From Brachynemurus nebulosus (Eukaryota > Arthropoda > Insecta > Neuroptera > Myrmeleontidae): a stretch of DNA of 64,000 nucleotides. The translations under genes and the position numbers were made by a program. Position 1 is the stretch's first letter. Every line of letters begins with the position of its first letter. Location: the NCBI GenBank assembly GCA_035578155.1, contig JAPWDM010000024.1:1783501-1847500 (forward strand), read 5' to 3'. The notes below the pieces were generated by a model, which had not been told where the DNA came from, searched no databases, and was given only the letters and a program-made list of their open reading frames with translations. This document shows, in pieces, positions 23,725-33,500 of the stretch.

Positions 23725-26700
23725 GTATATGTAATGCAAAGGACTCCAATTATCTCTTCGAAAATAAAAATACAAATATCCGATTCAAATGCCAGAATTC
23801 AACTGACCTTTTTATGTTATTATTCTAGTTGATAGAAAAACTCTTGTATTCTTATATTTACACGGCAACCTGTATGAATTTTCAAAATTATAAAATTTGC
23901 ATTTTCACGGCAATCTTGTGCCGGTACATACGCCGCCATCGCAAAAAAATATATTTTCCGCTCAAAATTTCCTTTTGAGGAGAAAAGTTTCCAGGAAACA
24001 ACTTTGACTGTATCCTGAATACATAAAAAACTCCCCAAAATACAATGCTAAAAACAGTATAAAAGTACAAAATTGTATATAAACTTTATAAAGCAGCAGT
24101 GGCGACACAAAGATTCTCACTTGTGCCTCTGGTGGTAAAATTAGAACTAGTATCAAGTAAAAATATACGTATTCGTGTAATTAGTGATATAAAATCTAGT
24201 AATCCGCACATAATTTGTATAAAACATATTATAAATAACATTCTATTATCATAATAATTAGAAAATTTGACAATGACGCATTAGACACGCATTAAGTCAG
24301 GATTTTATAGTTCAGTAATTAGAATTTTCACAATTCTCGGGATAAAATTTTTCCTCCTTTTATTATTTAAAACTTTCCGGTCCACGTTTTCAGCATCTAA
24401 AAATAATCAGAGCAATCGTAGAGGCCGATCGCGATCAGTGATCACAGATGTGATGATCTTACAGCAAGCAGGTAGCGGACCAGTAATCATCACGACAAAC
24501 ACACTCTTTGTTTGATGATATCTGTAAACATTAATTTATAAATGGATAACACATAAAAATATAATTTTATATTATCATTCTTTTTTTTTTTTTTTGTAAT
24601 AGTACTGAAATGCCTAGGTACGTGTAATAATAAAAGTTGTTTGTGATTTTTTTATATTTTTTTTTCATGTTTTTTATTTCTTGTCTTTTATTACCCCATT
24701 TTTAATTTTTTGCGGTGTAATAACTTTACTATGTTTTTGAATAATTAAAAAAAAATTCGTATCCATCTCAAATTTTTTTGTCATGTATCACACTTGTCTC
24801 TGGCCCATATAGATTGTATAAAATAACAAGAAAGTAAATTTTTGCAATTCCGGGACTCAAAGACATGATTTAGTCCCTCATAATAGGGAGTAAAGTACCA
24901 CTTTTTAGTTCTAAGGGTTTAAAAAATTATTTTGCCCCCGCTTTTAAACCAATCAGCAAGCACAATTTACAGAAATTTAACTTAAATTAAATGGCGTTGT
25001 TAGGTAATTGAAAATAATAAACAAATTCAAACTTGTAGATAGAGACAAACATTTATATTGTATTGTACAATTCGATTGATTTATCCAAAGTATACTTGAT
25101 GGAATATTATTTCATGCAATTTGAAGGACATTTAAGTAATTTTTTTTTTGTAATTTTAAATTATTTGGAATTGCAAAAAATAGTATATACACCACAGAAC
25201 TAAAGTGTTTTTTTTCATCCCTTGTGTGATTTGTTGCCCTCGGGTCTTTACAGGCCTTCTGACATAAACTTCACACTCGGGATTAAAACTTACACTTTAG
25301 TCCCTTGGTGTATAACATACTATTTTTATTAACCGGTATTAAATATTGAAATAAATGAGTTTCCGAAATCAAGTTTTGAAACTTTTTTCTTAAACCTAAG
25401 ATATTTTAAGAACTGCTGTAAGTATTTGCAAGTAAAGAGATTTGGATAATTCGAAATTTTCTCTAGATATCTGCTATTACTGCAGTTGATTTTACATTAG
25501 TTTATGTGGGCAGTTAGAGGCGTTGTCTCTTATTACCCCAGCAGTGGTTACAAGAGACAAGGATTTTTCGAAATATTGAAATTTTTTTTGTTAATTTTAA
25601 TTTTATTTTAATTATTACAAAAAAAAAAAAAAATTCAGATAGGTTCATTTAATTTAATAAGTATGTATTATTTTATTCATAACGATTCGATTTGTAATTA
25701 GGTTTTTGAGGAAAAATTTTTTTTGTCATAAATGGAAAGATCATATATAAGTTTTATAAGAAAACTATTTTTATTTTTTTTTTAAACGTAATAATTAAGA
25801 AGTTATATTAAATTAAAAATAAATTTTCAAACTTAGAACCGATAACGGGCCGATAGTTCACAAGCGCTTATGTGACGTAATAAAGGTTATATGGTCTGAA
25901 CATAGCTACATTAGTGTCTTTTTATTTTCAAATAGATTATAGACCAAGAGCTACTGGCCGATTTACGATGGTCATTTCAACACGCGTTAAATTAAGAAGC
26001 AAGAATCTTGGATACTTACTCTACACAGAAATTCAGTTCTGGCAAGCCTATTCGACTCAACCCGGCCGAATAGGCTTGCCAGAACTGAATTTTTATGTAG
26101 AGTAAGTAGTATCCAAGATCCTATCCTCTCAATTTAACGCGTGTTGAAATGACTATTGCAAGTCGGCCAGCAGCTCTCCTACTATTATTGTTGCTATGAA
26201 ATTATTGTTAATACTATGAAATTATTGTTACTCTGAAATTATTGTTTCTATCCAAATTATTGCTTGCCATAAACTTCACTGTCGAAATATCGAAACTAAA
26301 GAAATATCCAGCTTGTTTTGTACCACTTTGTGATAGCAATACAAAAATAAATCCGGAAAAAATATTCCTCAAGATTTTGAACGTCGAAATCAATGAAACA
26401 AAAATCAATAATTTTTCCTACTAAATTTTAATAATTTTGACACTTTTAACATATTACCTTTATGACGTCACAGACATCGCGATCTTTTGTAGTGCTGTTT
26501 TTAACCAAATGATATTTTTTAAAATTTTTCAAGTTTTAATTAATTTATTATTTATTATATATTATTTTTAAAATTTTTTTTTTTCAAATTTTTCGTATCG
26601 ATTATCAATATTACTTATGATGTAGAATTGAAATAAAATTAAAAAAATGATATTTATTTTTTATTCAAAAACCCAATTTAAAGTTAAATAAATTTTTTTG

Positions 26701-29700
26701 TCTATTATTACTCCGGTCTCCCCTATATTAAATTTTTTTCAAATTATACTAAATTAGCGACACAAAATTTTCAATTCAAAATTCATAATCGCCCATCTCT
26801 AAATTTAAATATTAGTAGTCTTCATAATCTTTGTTAAGCATGCTATAACATGTTAAATGTGTTATTTCGAAGAAAAAAATTAACAAATCGAGAAAAAATT
26901 GATGAAATTCGACGATAACAAATAACAAGGCCAAGAGCATGTTATTTGTTAAATTTAAATCGAGAACTGGTTTAAAACTATAAAATAACTGTCAAATATG
27001 TAATAATTAACAGAGTTGCAAATAGGTCGTTCATGATTTTTATCTATTTCGAAGAATAACATAAATAACATTTAACAAGTTTAACAAATTTAACAAAGAT
27101 TATGAAGACTACTATTATATTAATGACGATATTGCGAAATATAGGACAGTTATCGCCAGCTCCGACAACACCTGGTTCGGCAGACGATTGTGATAGTGAT
27201 TTTACAAGTCGAGCAAGTTCTGGCACTCATTCGAGCAGTCGTAAGCAAAAACGTGGTGTTCTTCCAAAGCATGCTACTAGTGTTATGCGATCATGGCTCT
27301 TCCAACATTTAGTTGTAAGTAAATGGTGAGAATATTACCTAACATTTTCTTAAATATATTTTTTTTTTACAATAGCATCCGTACCCTACTGAAGATGAAA
27401 AACGAAATATTGCTGCACAAACAAATCTTACCCTACTGCAAGTGAACAATTGGTTTATAAATGCAAGACGTCGAATACTTCAACCGATGTTAGACGCCAG
27501 TGCACCTGGAGATAATGGCAATGTTCAAGGTATATTTAATGGAATTGATTTATTTTACTTTTTATTTTTATTTTTTTGATTTTATATGTCAATTAATAAA
27601 CTTTTCAGGTTCAAGTCAAAATCACAAGAAAAAACATAACAACAATTCCAGTAAGAGATTTTGGCCTGATAATTTAGCAAGTTTACAACCAAATGCGGGT
27701 ATTTAAATTTTCATAAAGTTCATTTCGAACATTACGTAGTAGCTTTCGAAAATTTTTTCGAAATGTTTACTAACATTTTTAGTAGAGAAATCGTCAAATA
27801 ATGTTTTGATAAAACTAAAAAATATTTTCTAAATAACTTTATTAATGAGTTATTTTGCATCCCTTGACGTTTAATATAAAGTTATTTCAAAAGAAATTTA
27901 ATCATTACTTATAATACTTAGGAGATATTCAGTGAGACTTTTAAATGTTTCATACTTAAAAAATTAAATTGCAAATAAATATGTAACAATTAGATTTTCA
28001 ATGAATGCAGAAAGTCGTTCTGTCATAGTCGTCCGGAATTGAAAAAAATCTCTTTTTAAGTATAGTAGAATGCCCATACTTGGGACAGCGATGTAATTTG
28101 GAACAGTTTGGAACTTTTTGTTTTATAGATTTTCATTTAAAGTTACCTAATAACAACTTGAAACAGAAACCATTCTCATCCTAGCAATTAGTAGCCAAAT
28201 ACAGCCGTCACTGGACTTATTGACATTTTACCTAATAACAACTTGAAACAGAAACCATTCTCATCCTAGCAATTAGTAGCCAAATACAGCCGTCACTGGA
28301 CTTATTGACATTTTACCTAATAACAACTTGAAACAGAAACCATTCTTATCCTAGCAATTAGTAGCCAAATACAGCCGTCACTTGACTTATTGACATTTTA
28401 ACTTATTAACACTGCGTGCGTATGTACGTGTTGCCATAGTACCACATAGCACGTATAACCTTGAGTACATATAACATACATATGGTTTGTCTTTAAGTCG
28501 AGTCAAATTCTGAGTAATCTTAATAAGTTGAAACGTCAATAAGTCGAGTGACGACTGTACAAAATTATTGGCACGTATGTTAATCTCAAAAAGTTCCAAA
28601 ATGTCCTAAGTAAAGTCGCTATTCCAAGTATGCGCATTCCACTACACTTTTTTGTTAAGAAATGAAAAAAAAAACTATGGTTATTTCCTCAATTTTTTTT
28701 TTTTTGTTTTAAAAGTTTCAGAAAGAAGTTGCAAAAAATAATTTTAAAATATCGATAAGTCGATTAAGATTACTAAAAAATGTTACCTGGTACAATTTAA
28801 ATATTTGCTATCGCCACGTGTTGCGTGACATCTGTCATCATAAATATATGTCAATTTTCGTCAAATTGTTTACTGAACTTATAAATTTGACTCTTATCGT
28901 TATATTTTTGTATATATGACAAAATATGAAAACAATAACTAATTTTGAGAAAACGACAAAAAAAAAAAAAGAAAACGGTAAAATGAATCACAATAACCTC
29001 AATAGCAAGCAACATATCCAAAATGCTTTATCAGTGAATGACGTTTACATATTTCAGTATTTTCGGTGTTCCCATGCTATACATTTCGTCAATCAATGAT
29101 GGCGCGTTTAAAATTTCACTAAAATTTTAAAAAGATGAACTACAAATTAGATTTTTGTTGTCACTATTGTCTCTAAATTATATTATAAATACAATCTTTA
29201 ACTTATTTGAATTACATACTACATATTCAATATTTTTTTTTTTTTTCAAAATTTATTTAAATTTTAAACAAAAAAAGGAGATTAACGTGGGTTGCATGCT
29301 AGTAATTAAGAAATTACTAAATCACTTATTGTCATAAATTAAAATTAGTTAATTGTGAATTTTTTTTTTAAATTTGAAATTACACTGGGAAAGCTTATTT
29401 TATAATTTAAGAAAAAATCATTCTAACATTCAGTATGGCCGACATAAATTTCGACACATTTCCTTTTTTTTAAAGATTACTTAAATTACTTAATTACTTA
29501 AAATTGTACTCATAATATATTTTTGTGATTTTTTGACATCAGCTTAAAATATTTTTGAAATAAATGAAAAACATGCATATTCCTTATTGTTATTCCACAA
29601 ACTGTACATCAGAACTGATTTAGACATTACAAAAATTATTCGTTAATCTTTAGAATGCTCTAGTATGCCAACCACGTTAATAGAAGAATAATTTAAAATT

Positions 29701-29959
29701 TAATAATTTTATTTAATTTTCATTTGATAAAATTTAAAATTGCAATTAATTACTGATTATCTTTTTAATATTTCTAGGTGTTCTGTCAAGTTCGGATGAT
29801 GAATGCGACTCATACAGTTCAGACGGTGAAGATGGAAATTTAACAATTGATGCCACTAGCCAAGGTGTTAGTCAAGATGTTCATAGTCGAAAACCTCCAA
29901 ATGAAACCATAATTGGAACCACATACTCAAATCACAGTTCAGAATCTGAACATCAGTAG
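19271..29959 (+). CDS. PKNOX: PKNOX/Prep-class TALE homeodomain transcription factor (nine coding exons)
   Basis: Joined exons 19271-19602, 19674-19845, 22801-22948, 23025-23134, 23202-23523, 27145-27314, 27376-27529, 27609-27698 and 29778-29959 keep one frame: 1680 nt, 559 aa plus stop. Residues about 105-217 form the Meis/PKNOX N-terminal domain ([15 protein letters not shown], then [20 protein letters not shown]), which binds PBC partners such as Extradenticle/Pbx. Residues about 394-458 are a TALE homeodomain with the PYP loop insertion and [13 protein letters not shown] in helix 3. [18 protein letters not shown] and the downstream RFWPD motif are PKNOX rather than Meis/homothorax features. 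The protein is longer than vertebrate PKNOX1 (about 436 aa) because of N/S/Q-rich insertions. The leader has uORFs. It acts in the nucleus on TGACAG-type sites. Confidence 0.95.
19674..19845 (+). CDS. PKNOX: PKNOX coding exon 2 (Meis/PKNOX N domain, first half)
   Basis: The exon follows a 71-base intron with acceptor TTTTTAG. It encodes [20 protein letters not shown] through [12 protein letters not shown] and NDPEIDGL. It ends on a codon boundary before GTACGT. The next intron is about 3 kb and holds two transposon insertions. Confidence 0.95.
19919..20117. mobile_element. hAT-like MITE in PKNOX intron 2, degraded
   Basis: The left tip CAGTGGCGAACTTAC and the right tip GTCCGCCGCTG are inverted counterparts. 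Flanks GTAATACG and ATAATCAG match at only five of eight positions, so the target duplication has decayed. Tips resemble the 4927 and 15220 elements. Confidence 0.6.
20118..21516. other. PKNOX intron 2 interior, nothing recognised
   Basis: AT-rich DNA without open frames of note. TTTTTGCGGCCATGGGCCC near 20230 and GGCCGCCGCCTTAGGCCC near 20813 are GC-rich patches that may be worn transposon ends, but no pairing could be shown. Confidence 0.4.
21517..22549. mobile_element. TIR element (about 1.03 kb) in PKNOX intron 2 with iterated GGGGYAAGTGC motif
   Basis: AATAGGGTAAAGTGGGGTAA at 21517 is mirrored exactly by the end at 22549; 24 bases match. The core GGGGYAAGTGC or its complement occurs at least eight times: at both tips, at about 21735-21765 as a palindrome, at about 22075, 22125, 22147, 22174 and near 22510. 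A further hairpin with AAGTATGCTTATTCAACGCA lies at about 21787-21843. No transposase was found. It is non-autonomous, and its superfamily is not assigned. Confidence 0.85.
22801..22948 (+). CDS. PKNOX: PKNOX coding exon 3 (Meis/PKNOX N domain, second half)
   Basis: Acceptor TTTTCTTTTAG precedes [20 protein letters not shown] and continues through [20 protein letters not shown]. It ends CAAG|GTGAGT with a split glycine codon. This helical stretch is the best-conserved part of the PBC-partner interface. Confidence 0.95.
23025..23134 (+). CDS. PKNOX: PKNOX coding exon 4 (linker)
   Basis: It follows a 76-base intron with acceptor ATTTTAG. It encodes [20 protein letters not shown] and ends SPNQQ before GTATGG. 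It is a variable, asparagine- and serine-rich linker, placed by phase: exons 3 and 4 together make 86 whole codons. Confidence 0.85.
23202..23523 (+). CDS. PKNOX: PKNOX coding exon 5 (serine/proline-rich linker)
   Basis: It follows a 67-base intron. It encodes [20 protein letters not shown] through SENSLLS and ends with the first base of a glycine codon before GTAAGT. No structured domain; likely a flexible region between the dimerisation domain and the homeodomain. Confidence 0.9.
23638..23733. repeat. (TA)n microsatellite in PKNOX intron 5
   Basis: About 80 bases of uninterrupted TA followed by TGTATATGTATATGTA. It is the only long pure TA array in the first 44 kb. Confidence 0.97.
23734..25180. 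other. PKNOX intron 5, first part: AT-rich, one shared repeat
   Basis: It contains the second copy (24411-24460) of the repeat at 1373-1425, and a small inverted pair at about 24095-24130 with CAGTGGCGACACAA and TTGTGCCTCTG, the same tips as the hAT-type MITEs but only about 35 bases long. Otherwise nothing was recognised. Confidence 0.45.
25181..25323. repeat. Short TIR element or foldback in PKNOX intron 5
   Basis: ATAGTATATACACCACAGAA followed by CTAAAGTG on the left is mirrored by CACTTTAGTCCCTTGGTGTA and TAACATACTAT on the right, about 28-base arms with several mismatches. Confidence 0.55.
25948..26177. mobile_element. Long near-perfect foldback (about 107-bp arms) in PKNOX intron 5
   Basis: The left arm GAGCTACTGGCCGATTTACG ... 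AAGCCTATTCG (25948-26054) pairs with the right arm from 26067 to 26177 around a 12-base centre. Mismatches and short gaps are few. It would form a long hairpin in the PKNOX pre-mRNA. No target duplication was identified with confidence. Confidence 0.85.
26178..27144. other. PKNOX intron 5, distal part
   Basis: AT-rich DNA. TCTATTATTACTCCGGTCTC at about 26700-26720 resembles a TIR end, but its partner was not found. A small hairpin with AACAAATAACA and TGTTATTTGTT lies near 26918-26952. The intron ends in a pyrimidine-poor acceptor, GCGAAATATAG. Confidence 0.45.
27145..27314 (+). CDS. PKNOX: PKNOX coding exon 6 (homeodomain, first part)
   Basis: It encodes [20 protein letters not shown], then [20 protein letters not shown] and QHLV (residues 362-418). 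The basic N-terminal arm and helix 1 of the homeodomain are here. The exon ends GTT|GTAAGT. The acceptor is weak but the phase fits exactly. Confidence 0.93.
27376..27529 (+). CDS. PKNOX: PKNOX coding exon 7 (homeodomain, TALE loop to helix 3)
   Basis: A 61-base intron precedes [20 protein letters not shown], which carries the PYP three-residue loop extension, and [18 protein letters not shown], the DNA-recognition helix with invariant W, F and N. The exon ends CAAG|GTATAT. Confidence 0.97.
27609..27698 (+). CDS. PKNOX: PKNOX coding exon 8 (basic and RFWPD region)
   Basis: Acceptor CTTTTCAG. It encodes [20 protein letters not shown] and [10 protein letters not shown]. The basic run may act as a nuclear localisation signal. 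RFWPD..AS is conserved downstream of the homeodomain in PKNOX proteins. The exon ends GCGG|GTATTT. Confidence 0.9.
28058..28649. mobile_element. TIR element (about 590 bp) in PKNOX intron 8
   Basis: AAGTATAGTAGAATGCCCAT followed by ACTTGGGACAGCGA is mirrored by the right end (inverse of AAGTGTAGTGGAATGCGCAT and ACTTGGAATAGCGA), about 34 bases with a few mismatches. It contains the 85-bp tandem array and an inverted word around GTCGACTTATTGAC. No transposase. Confidence 0.8.
28145..28399 (+). repeat. Tandem repeat, three copies of an 85-bp unit
   Basis: ACCTAATAACAACTTGAAAC starts at 28145, 28230 and 28315. The first two units are identical by eye and the third differs at about two bases. Each ends CAGCCGTCACTGGACTTATT and GACATTTT. 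A shorter inverted relative (GTCGAGTGACGACTGT) lies at about 28540-28557. The array is internal to the intron-8 TIR element. Confidence 0.95.
28650..29777. other. PKNOX intron 8, distal part
   Basis: AT-rich with homopolymer runs. No inserted element or open frame of interest was recognised. It ends in acceptor ATATTTCTAG. Confidence 0.45.
29778..29959 (+). CDS. PKNOX: PKNOX coding exon 9 (acidic C-terminus and stop)
   Basis: It encodes [20 protein letters not shown] followed by [10 protein letters not shown] and ends SSESEHQ, stop TAG at 29957-29959. The tail is acidic and serine-rich, which could serve transactivation or phosphorylation. Candidate polyadenylation signals AATAAA lie at 30197 and 30202. 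Confidence 0.92.
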
Positions 29960-30210
29960 TACGTCAATTGAAACAAATTTGTGAATGTTCATTTAGTTTT
30001 AATTGAAAAATGAATTTTCAGTACATTTCTCAAATATGTTTATATAAAAAAGTCATTACCGGTAACTTGTATACGTAATATATACCTCAAAACACACTGA
30101 TTCAGTCAGCTGTAGTTGATTAACTAAATAATTTGTAAAAATAACAAATTGAAGCTTTTTTATTTAGAGGTTTAAATTACAGAAATATATTTCAGAAATA
30201 AAATAAATTG
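29960..30210 (+). other. PKNOX: PKNOX 3' untranslated region (presumed)
   Basis: AT-rich sequence following the stop codon up to two overlapping AATAAA motifs at 30197-30207. The true cleavage site cannot be seen from sequence alone, and later signals could be used. Confidence 0.45.
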
Positions 30211-30796
30211 TTTATATATTCAGTGGAAATTAATGAAACTTCCATGTCATTCTATAACTTTAATGGAATTGTAATTCGCACGGTTTTATAAAGACACGGA
30301 AATTTCTTAAATAAGAAAATGTGAATTAGAAGGGCTTTAGTGAGACAGGAATTTTTTTTTATCATATGCCCCCATATAGATACAAAAATGTTAATATTAG
30401 AAGACGAGGTAAGTTAGAGCAATCCTGGTTGGATAGGCAAGATTTTTTAAATTGCTGATTAAGTTAATTTCGTCCAAAACGTGGGCAATTTAAATTGCTT
30501 GAAGCGTATGCAACCTGTGTACGATTGTTAGAATTTTAAGCAAGATGAAGAGAAGTTAGAAAAAGGAAGTATTCAGTATCAAAAGATAAATATAATTTTT
30601 CTTGATGTATTATTATTTTTTAAATTTATTTTTTAGAGTTTTTATTTAATAACAGAATTTAATATAAAATAGTAATGAAAAATAAAATTAAATTTTGACA
30701 AAATTTTATCTATTTTTACATTAATATTCGCAAAATTTGTCTTTTCAAAATAAAAAAAAGTAGATATCGAAACAAGTTATGAAATTAAAATAATCG

Positions 30797-32417
30797 GGTA
30801 GTGTCGTGTAAGACGGCGCACTTAACATTCAGGTGGCTATAAAAAAATAACGGAAAATGTTATAGAAGTAAATTGTACTTATTCTAGTACCTTAATGATT
30901 AGTTAATGCTATGATAAAGGATTTTTATTATAAACTCAATACCGATCGAGTTATGAAAAAAAATTCACAAAATGGGAAATGCGCACTCTTACACGACCGG
31001 TTGTGTAAGAGTGCGCATTGAGGTCGGTAAGATGGGGCACTTATTAAAAAGCTTGGAACTTAGCACAAATCACATTTAAACAATCCCGCACTTACGTAAC
31101 AGGAGAATTTCTTATATCAGTACTTCTTCATATTTTTCGTTATTCTAAACTTTCATCGTAAGTAACGGTAGGTCATAGTCAAAAAATAACGAAATTTTTG
31201 AAGGTTTAAGTGAAACAAGTTATGGGTGTTCCAAACGAGTAGAAGAGCTACGACAGTACGGCGGCACACTACATAGTCAAAAGTATAGGAATACCCTGAC
31301 TCAAGGTGTGCCCACACTTTTAACGTCGTATTATACTTAATACTATAGTACACCACCGTGTCAAAATTGTGGGTACACCTTGGGCCAGGGTGACTCCATA
31401 CTTTTGACGACGTAGTGTGCCGCCGTACTGTCATAGCTCTTTTACTCAAACGTATTGTGATTGTTAAAACCTACGTTTCGTTATCGAAACTTATCGATAC
31501 CGAATTACTTGCCATAAATTGATTACAACTGGTTAATCTAGGTTTCTTTAGTCCAATTAATTGGGTCAGCAATAACACATTTTTAAAAAAAATTAATTTT
31601 CGTAACTTTTCGTAATGGAAAACTTATGATCGTAAGTATCTCGTGAACAATGCGTCGTAGCGAAAAAATAACGAAATTTTTGAAGGTTTAAGTGAAGCAA
31701 GTTGTGGGTATTCCAAACATTTTACGACTAATTAAATATAGTTTTCGTTATCGAAAATTATCGATATCGAATTACTTTTTATAAATTGGTTATAACTGGT
31801 TAATTTTAGGCTCCACTAGTCTCAGTGATTTTATTAGTAATGAAATATTTAAAAAAAAATTATTTTTCGTTATCGTTAATTTTCGTAATCGTAAACTTTT
31901 GATGTAGGAACTTGGGTTACACGAATTTACATTGTACAAAAGTTTGTTGTATAGAATTCCTTAGAAAAGTTAAAGAAAAACATGATAAAAGAAACTGGCG
32001 TGTAAGAATGTGTGCGCCATCTTACACGCCTTTGTACTGCGCCATCTTACACGCCTGCCTATTATTAACAAAATCATCCTGTGGGAACTATCCACGTGTA
32101 TTGACACAAACTAAAGTGATCGGAGCTAGTTCGTGATTAACTTTACTAGCCACAGAAACATTCATAACTTTTAACTTCTTTCGACATAAACCGTAGTAAC
32201 ATATTCCAATTCGAGAAAAATAATATCAAATCGTACTAAAAATTTTGAACTTATCTAGAATATTGGGATTATGTTGTAAACTAATATTTTTTGGTGAGTA
32301 ATTACAGATACCCGAACACTTCAAAACACGATTAAAATTTGTTACAAATTCCGTTCCTGTTTCGAAAAAACAGTAGTGCGCACTCTTACCGACCGCGCCA
32401 TCTTACACGACTCTACC
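30797..32417. mobile_element. TIR element (about 1.6 kb) with iterated tip motif and nested foldback
   Basis: GGTAGTGTCGTGTAAGACGG at 30797 is inverted at 32395-32417 with about two mismatches in 23. The word TGTAAGANGGCGC or GTGCGCA..CTTAC recurs inside near 30975, 31008, 32010, 32040 and 32380, in both orientations. Two diverged direct copies of an inner segment (31165-31560 and 31650-31830, sharing CGAAATTTTTGAAGGTTTAA) are present. No transposase. Confidence 0.8.
31238..31446. mobile_element. Foldback element (209 bp) inserted in the 30.8-32.4 kb element
   Basis: AGTAGAAGAGCTACGACAGT with CGGCGGCACACTAC on the left is mirrored on the right; arms are about 85-100 bases with some mismatches. 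CAAACG flanks both sides (31232-31237 and 31447-31452). The parallel segment near 31700 lacks it, which shows the empty-site arrangement and supports a discrete insertion. Confidence 0.82.
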
Positions 32418-32950
32418 TTATATCTATTGTTAAAATTGTCAGAAGCTTCATTTTGAATCTAAAATAATAAAAAGTCCTTAAAAATTTAATCAACTATATG
32501 CTTGATGAATCGCACAATTTTTTTGTATACGTAATTATGGTATTCGATTCGAAAAATTTAGATAAATCTTTATGATGGAAAACAAAATTATTTTATATTT
32601 TATAATAATTGTATTTTACAGGCACGCAGTATCATTATCATAAATCTTTATCTATTTAAATGATAAAATTGACTTGTGACATAGTTGTACATTTAAACGT
32701 CGTAAGTTGATAAGTCCTTCATTGCTCATTCCAGTATTAAAAATATTTATAATGTTAATTAATTGGAACAAAGAAAAAAAACTGTTGTATACGTATTTAT
32801 AATTTTCTTTTCAACTGTTATATTTTTCAAGAATATTTCTAATATTTAATATTCGAATTTACAGATTAAAAATTATACATAGATGATATTACCTTTAAAC
32901 AGCAACATAATCGGGAGTAATTGGGATATTTCGATTAATAAACGAACAAT

Positions 32951-33500
32951 TAGGCTAACGCTACACGTGCGTTTTTAAACGGCTAGTTTTGAGCGTTATA
33001 TAACGCTAGAAATATGGACAATATTGATATGAATTTAAGCGGCTACACGTAGCGGAAATTATCGCTCAGTCTGGAAAGAGACACGCGTTCTCAAGATTAT
33101 AACGCCCGGAGATTGGTCTGAGCGGTCCAGGTCTATGCCGCGACAAGAAGCGCGTGTGACGCATCTGGCTGGCCACACGTCAAACCTCAGTATTCGCCAT
33201 ATTGAGAGATATAGATTTGATTCAGTTTCATTCTGTTTTCATACTTCAAATTTATAACACAATAAATATTGAAATGAAATTTGTCGATAATGAGCTGTTG
33301 ATTCTTAAAGTTCAAAGACCTAATAATGGCGTTTTTTATCGTTCATGTACCCGCGAATCAGCGTTAAAAAACGTCGCGTTAATTTTCGCTCAAAAATAGG
33401 CGTTAAAAAACACTCGTGTAGCCGGGTATCATCGTTAAAAAACGTCGCGTTAATTTCCGTTCAAAACTAGGCGTTAAAAAACGCTCGTGTTGCCTTAACC
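32951..33500. mobile_element. TIR element (about 550 bp) with internal GCGTTAAAAAACG repeats
   Basis: The left end (TTAGGCTAACGCTACACGTG, then GCGTTTTTAAACGGCTAG) is mirrored by the right end around GGCGTTAAAAAACGCTCGTG and TTGCCTTAA. The words CGTTAAAAAACGTCGCGTTA and GGCGTTAAAAAACRCTCGTG recur about 75 bases apart in the right half (33360-33490). It is a non-coding element with the same iterated-tip design as its neighbours. Confidence 0.72.
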
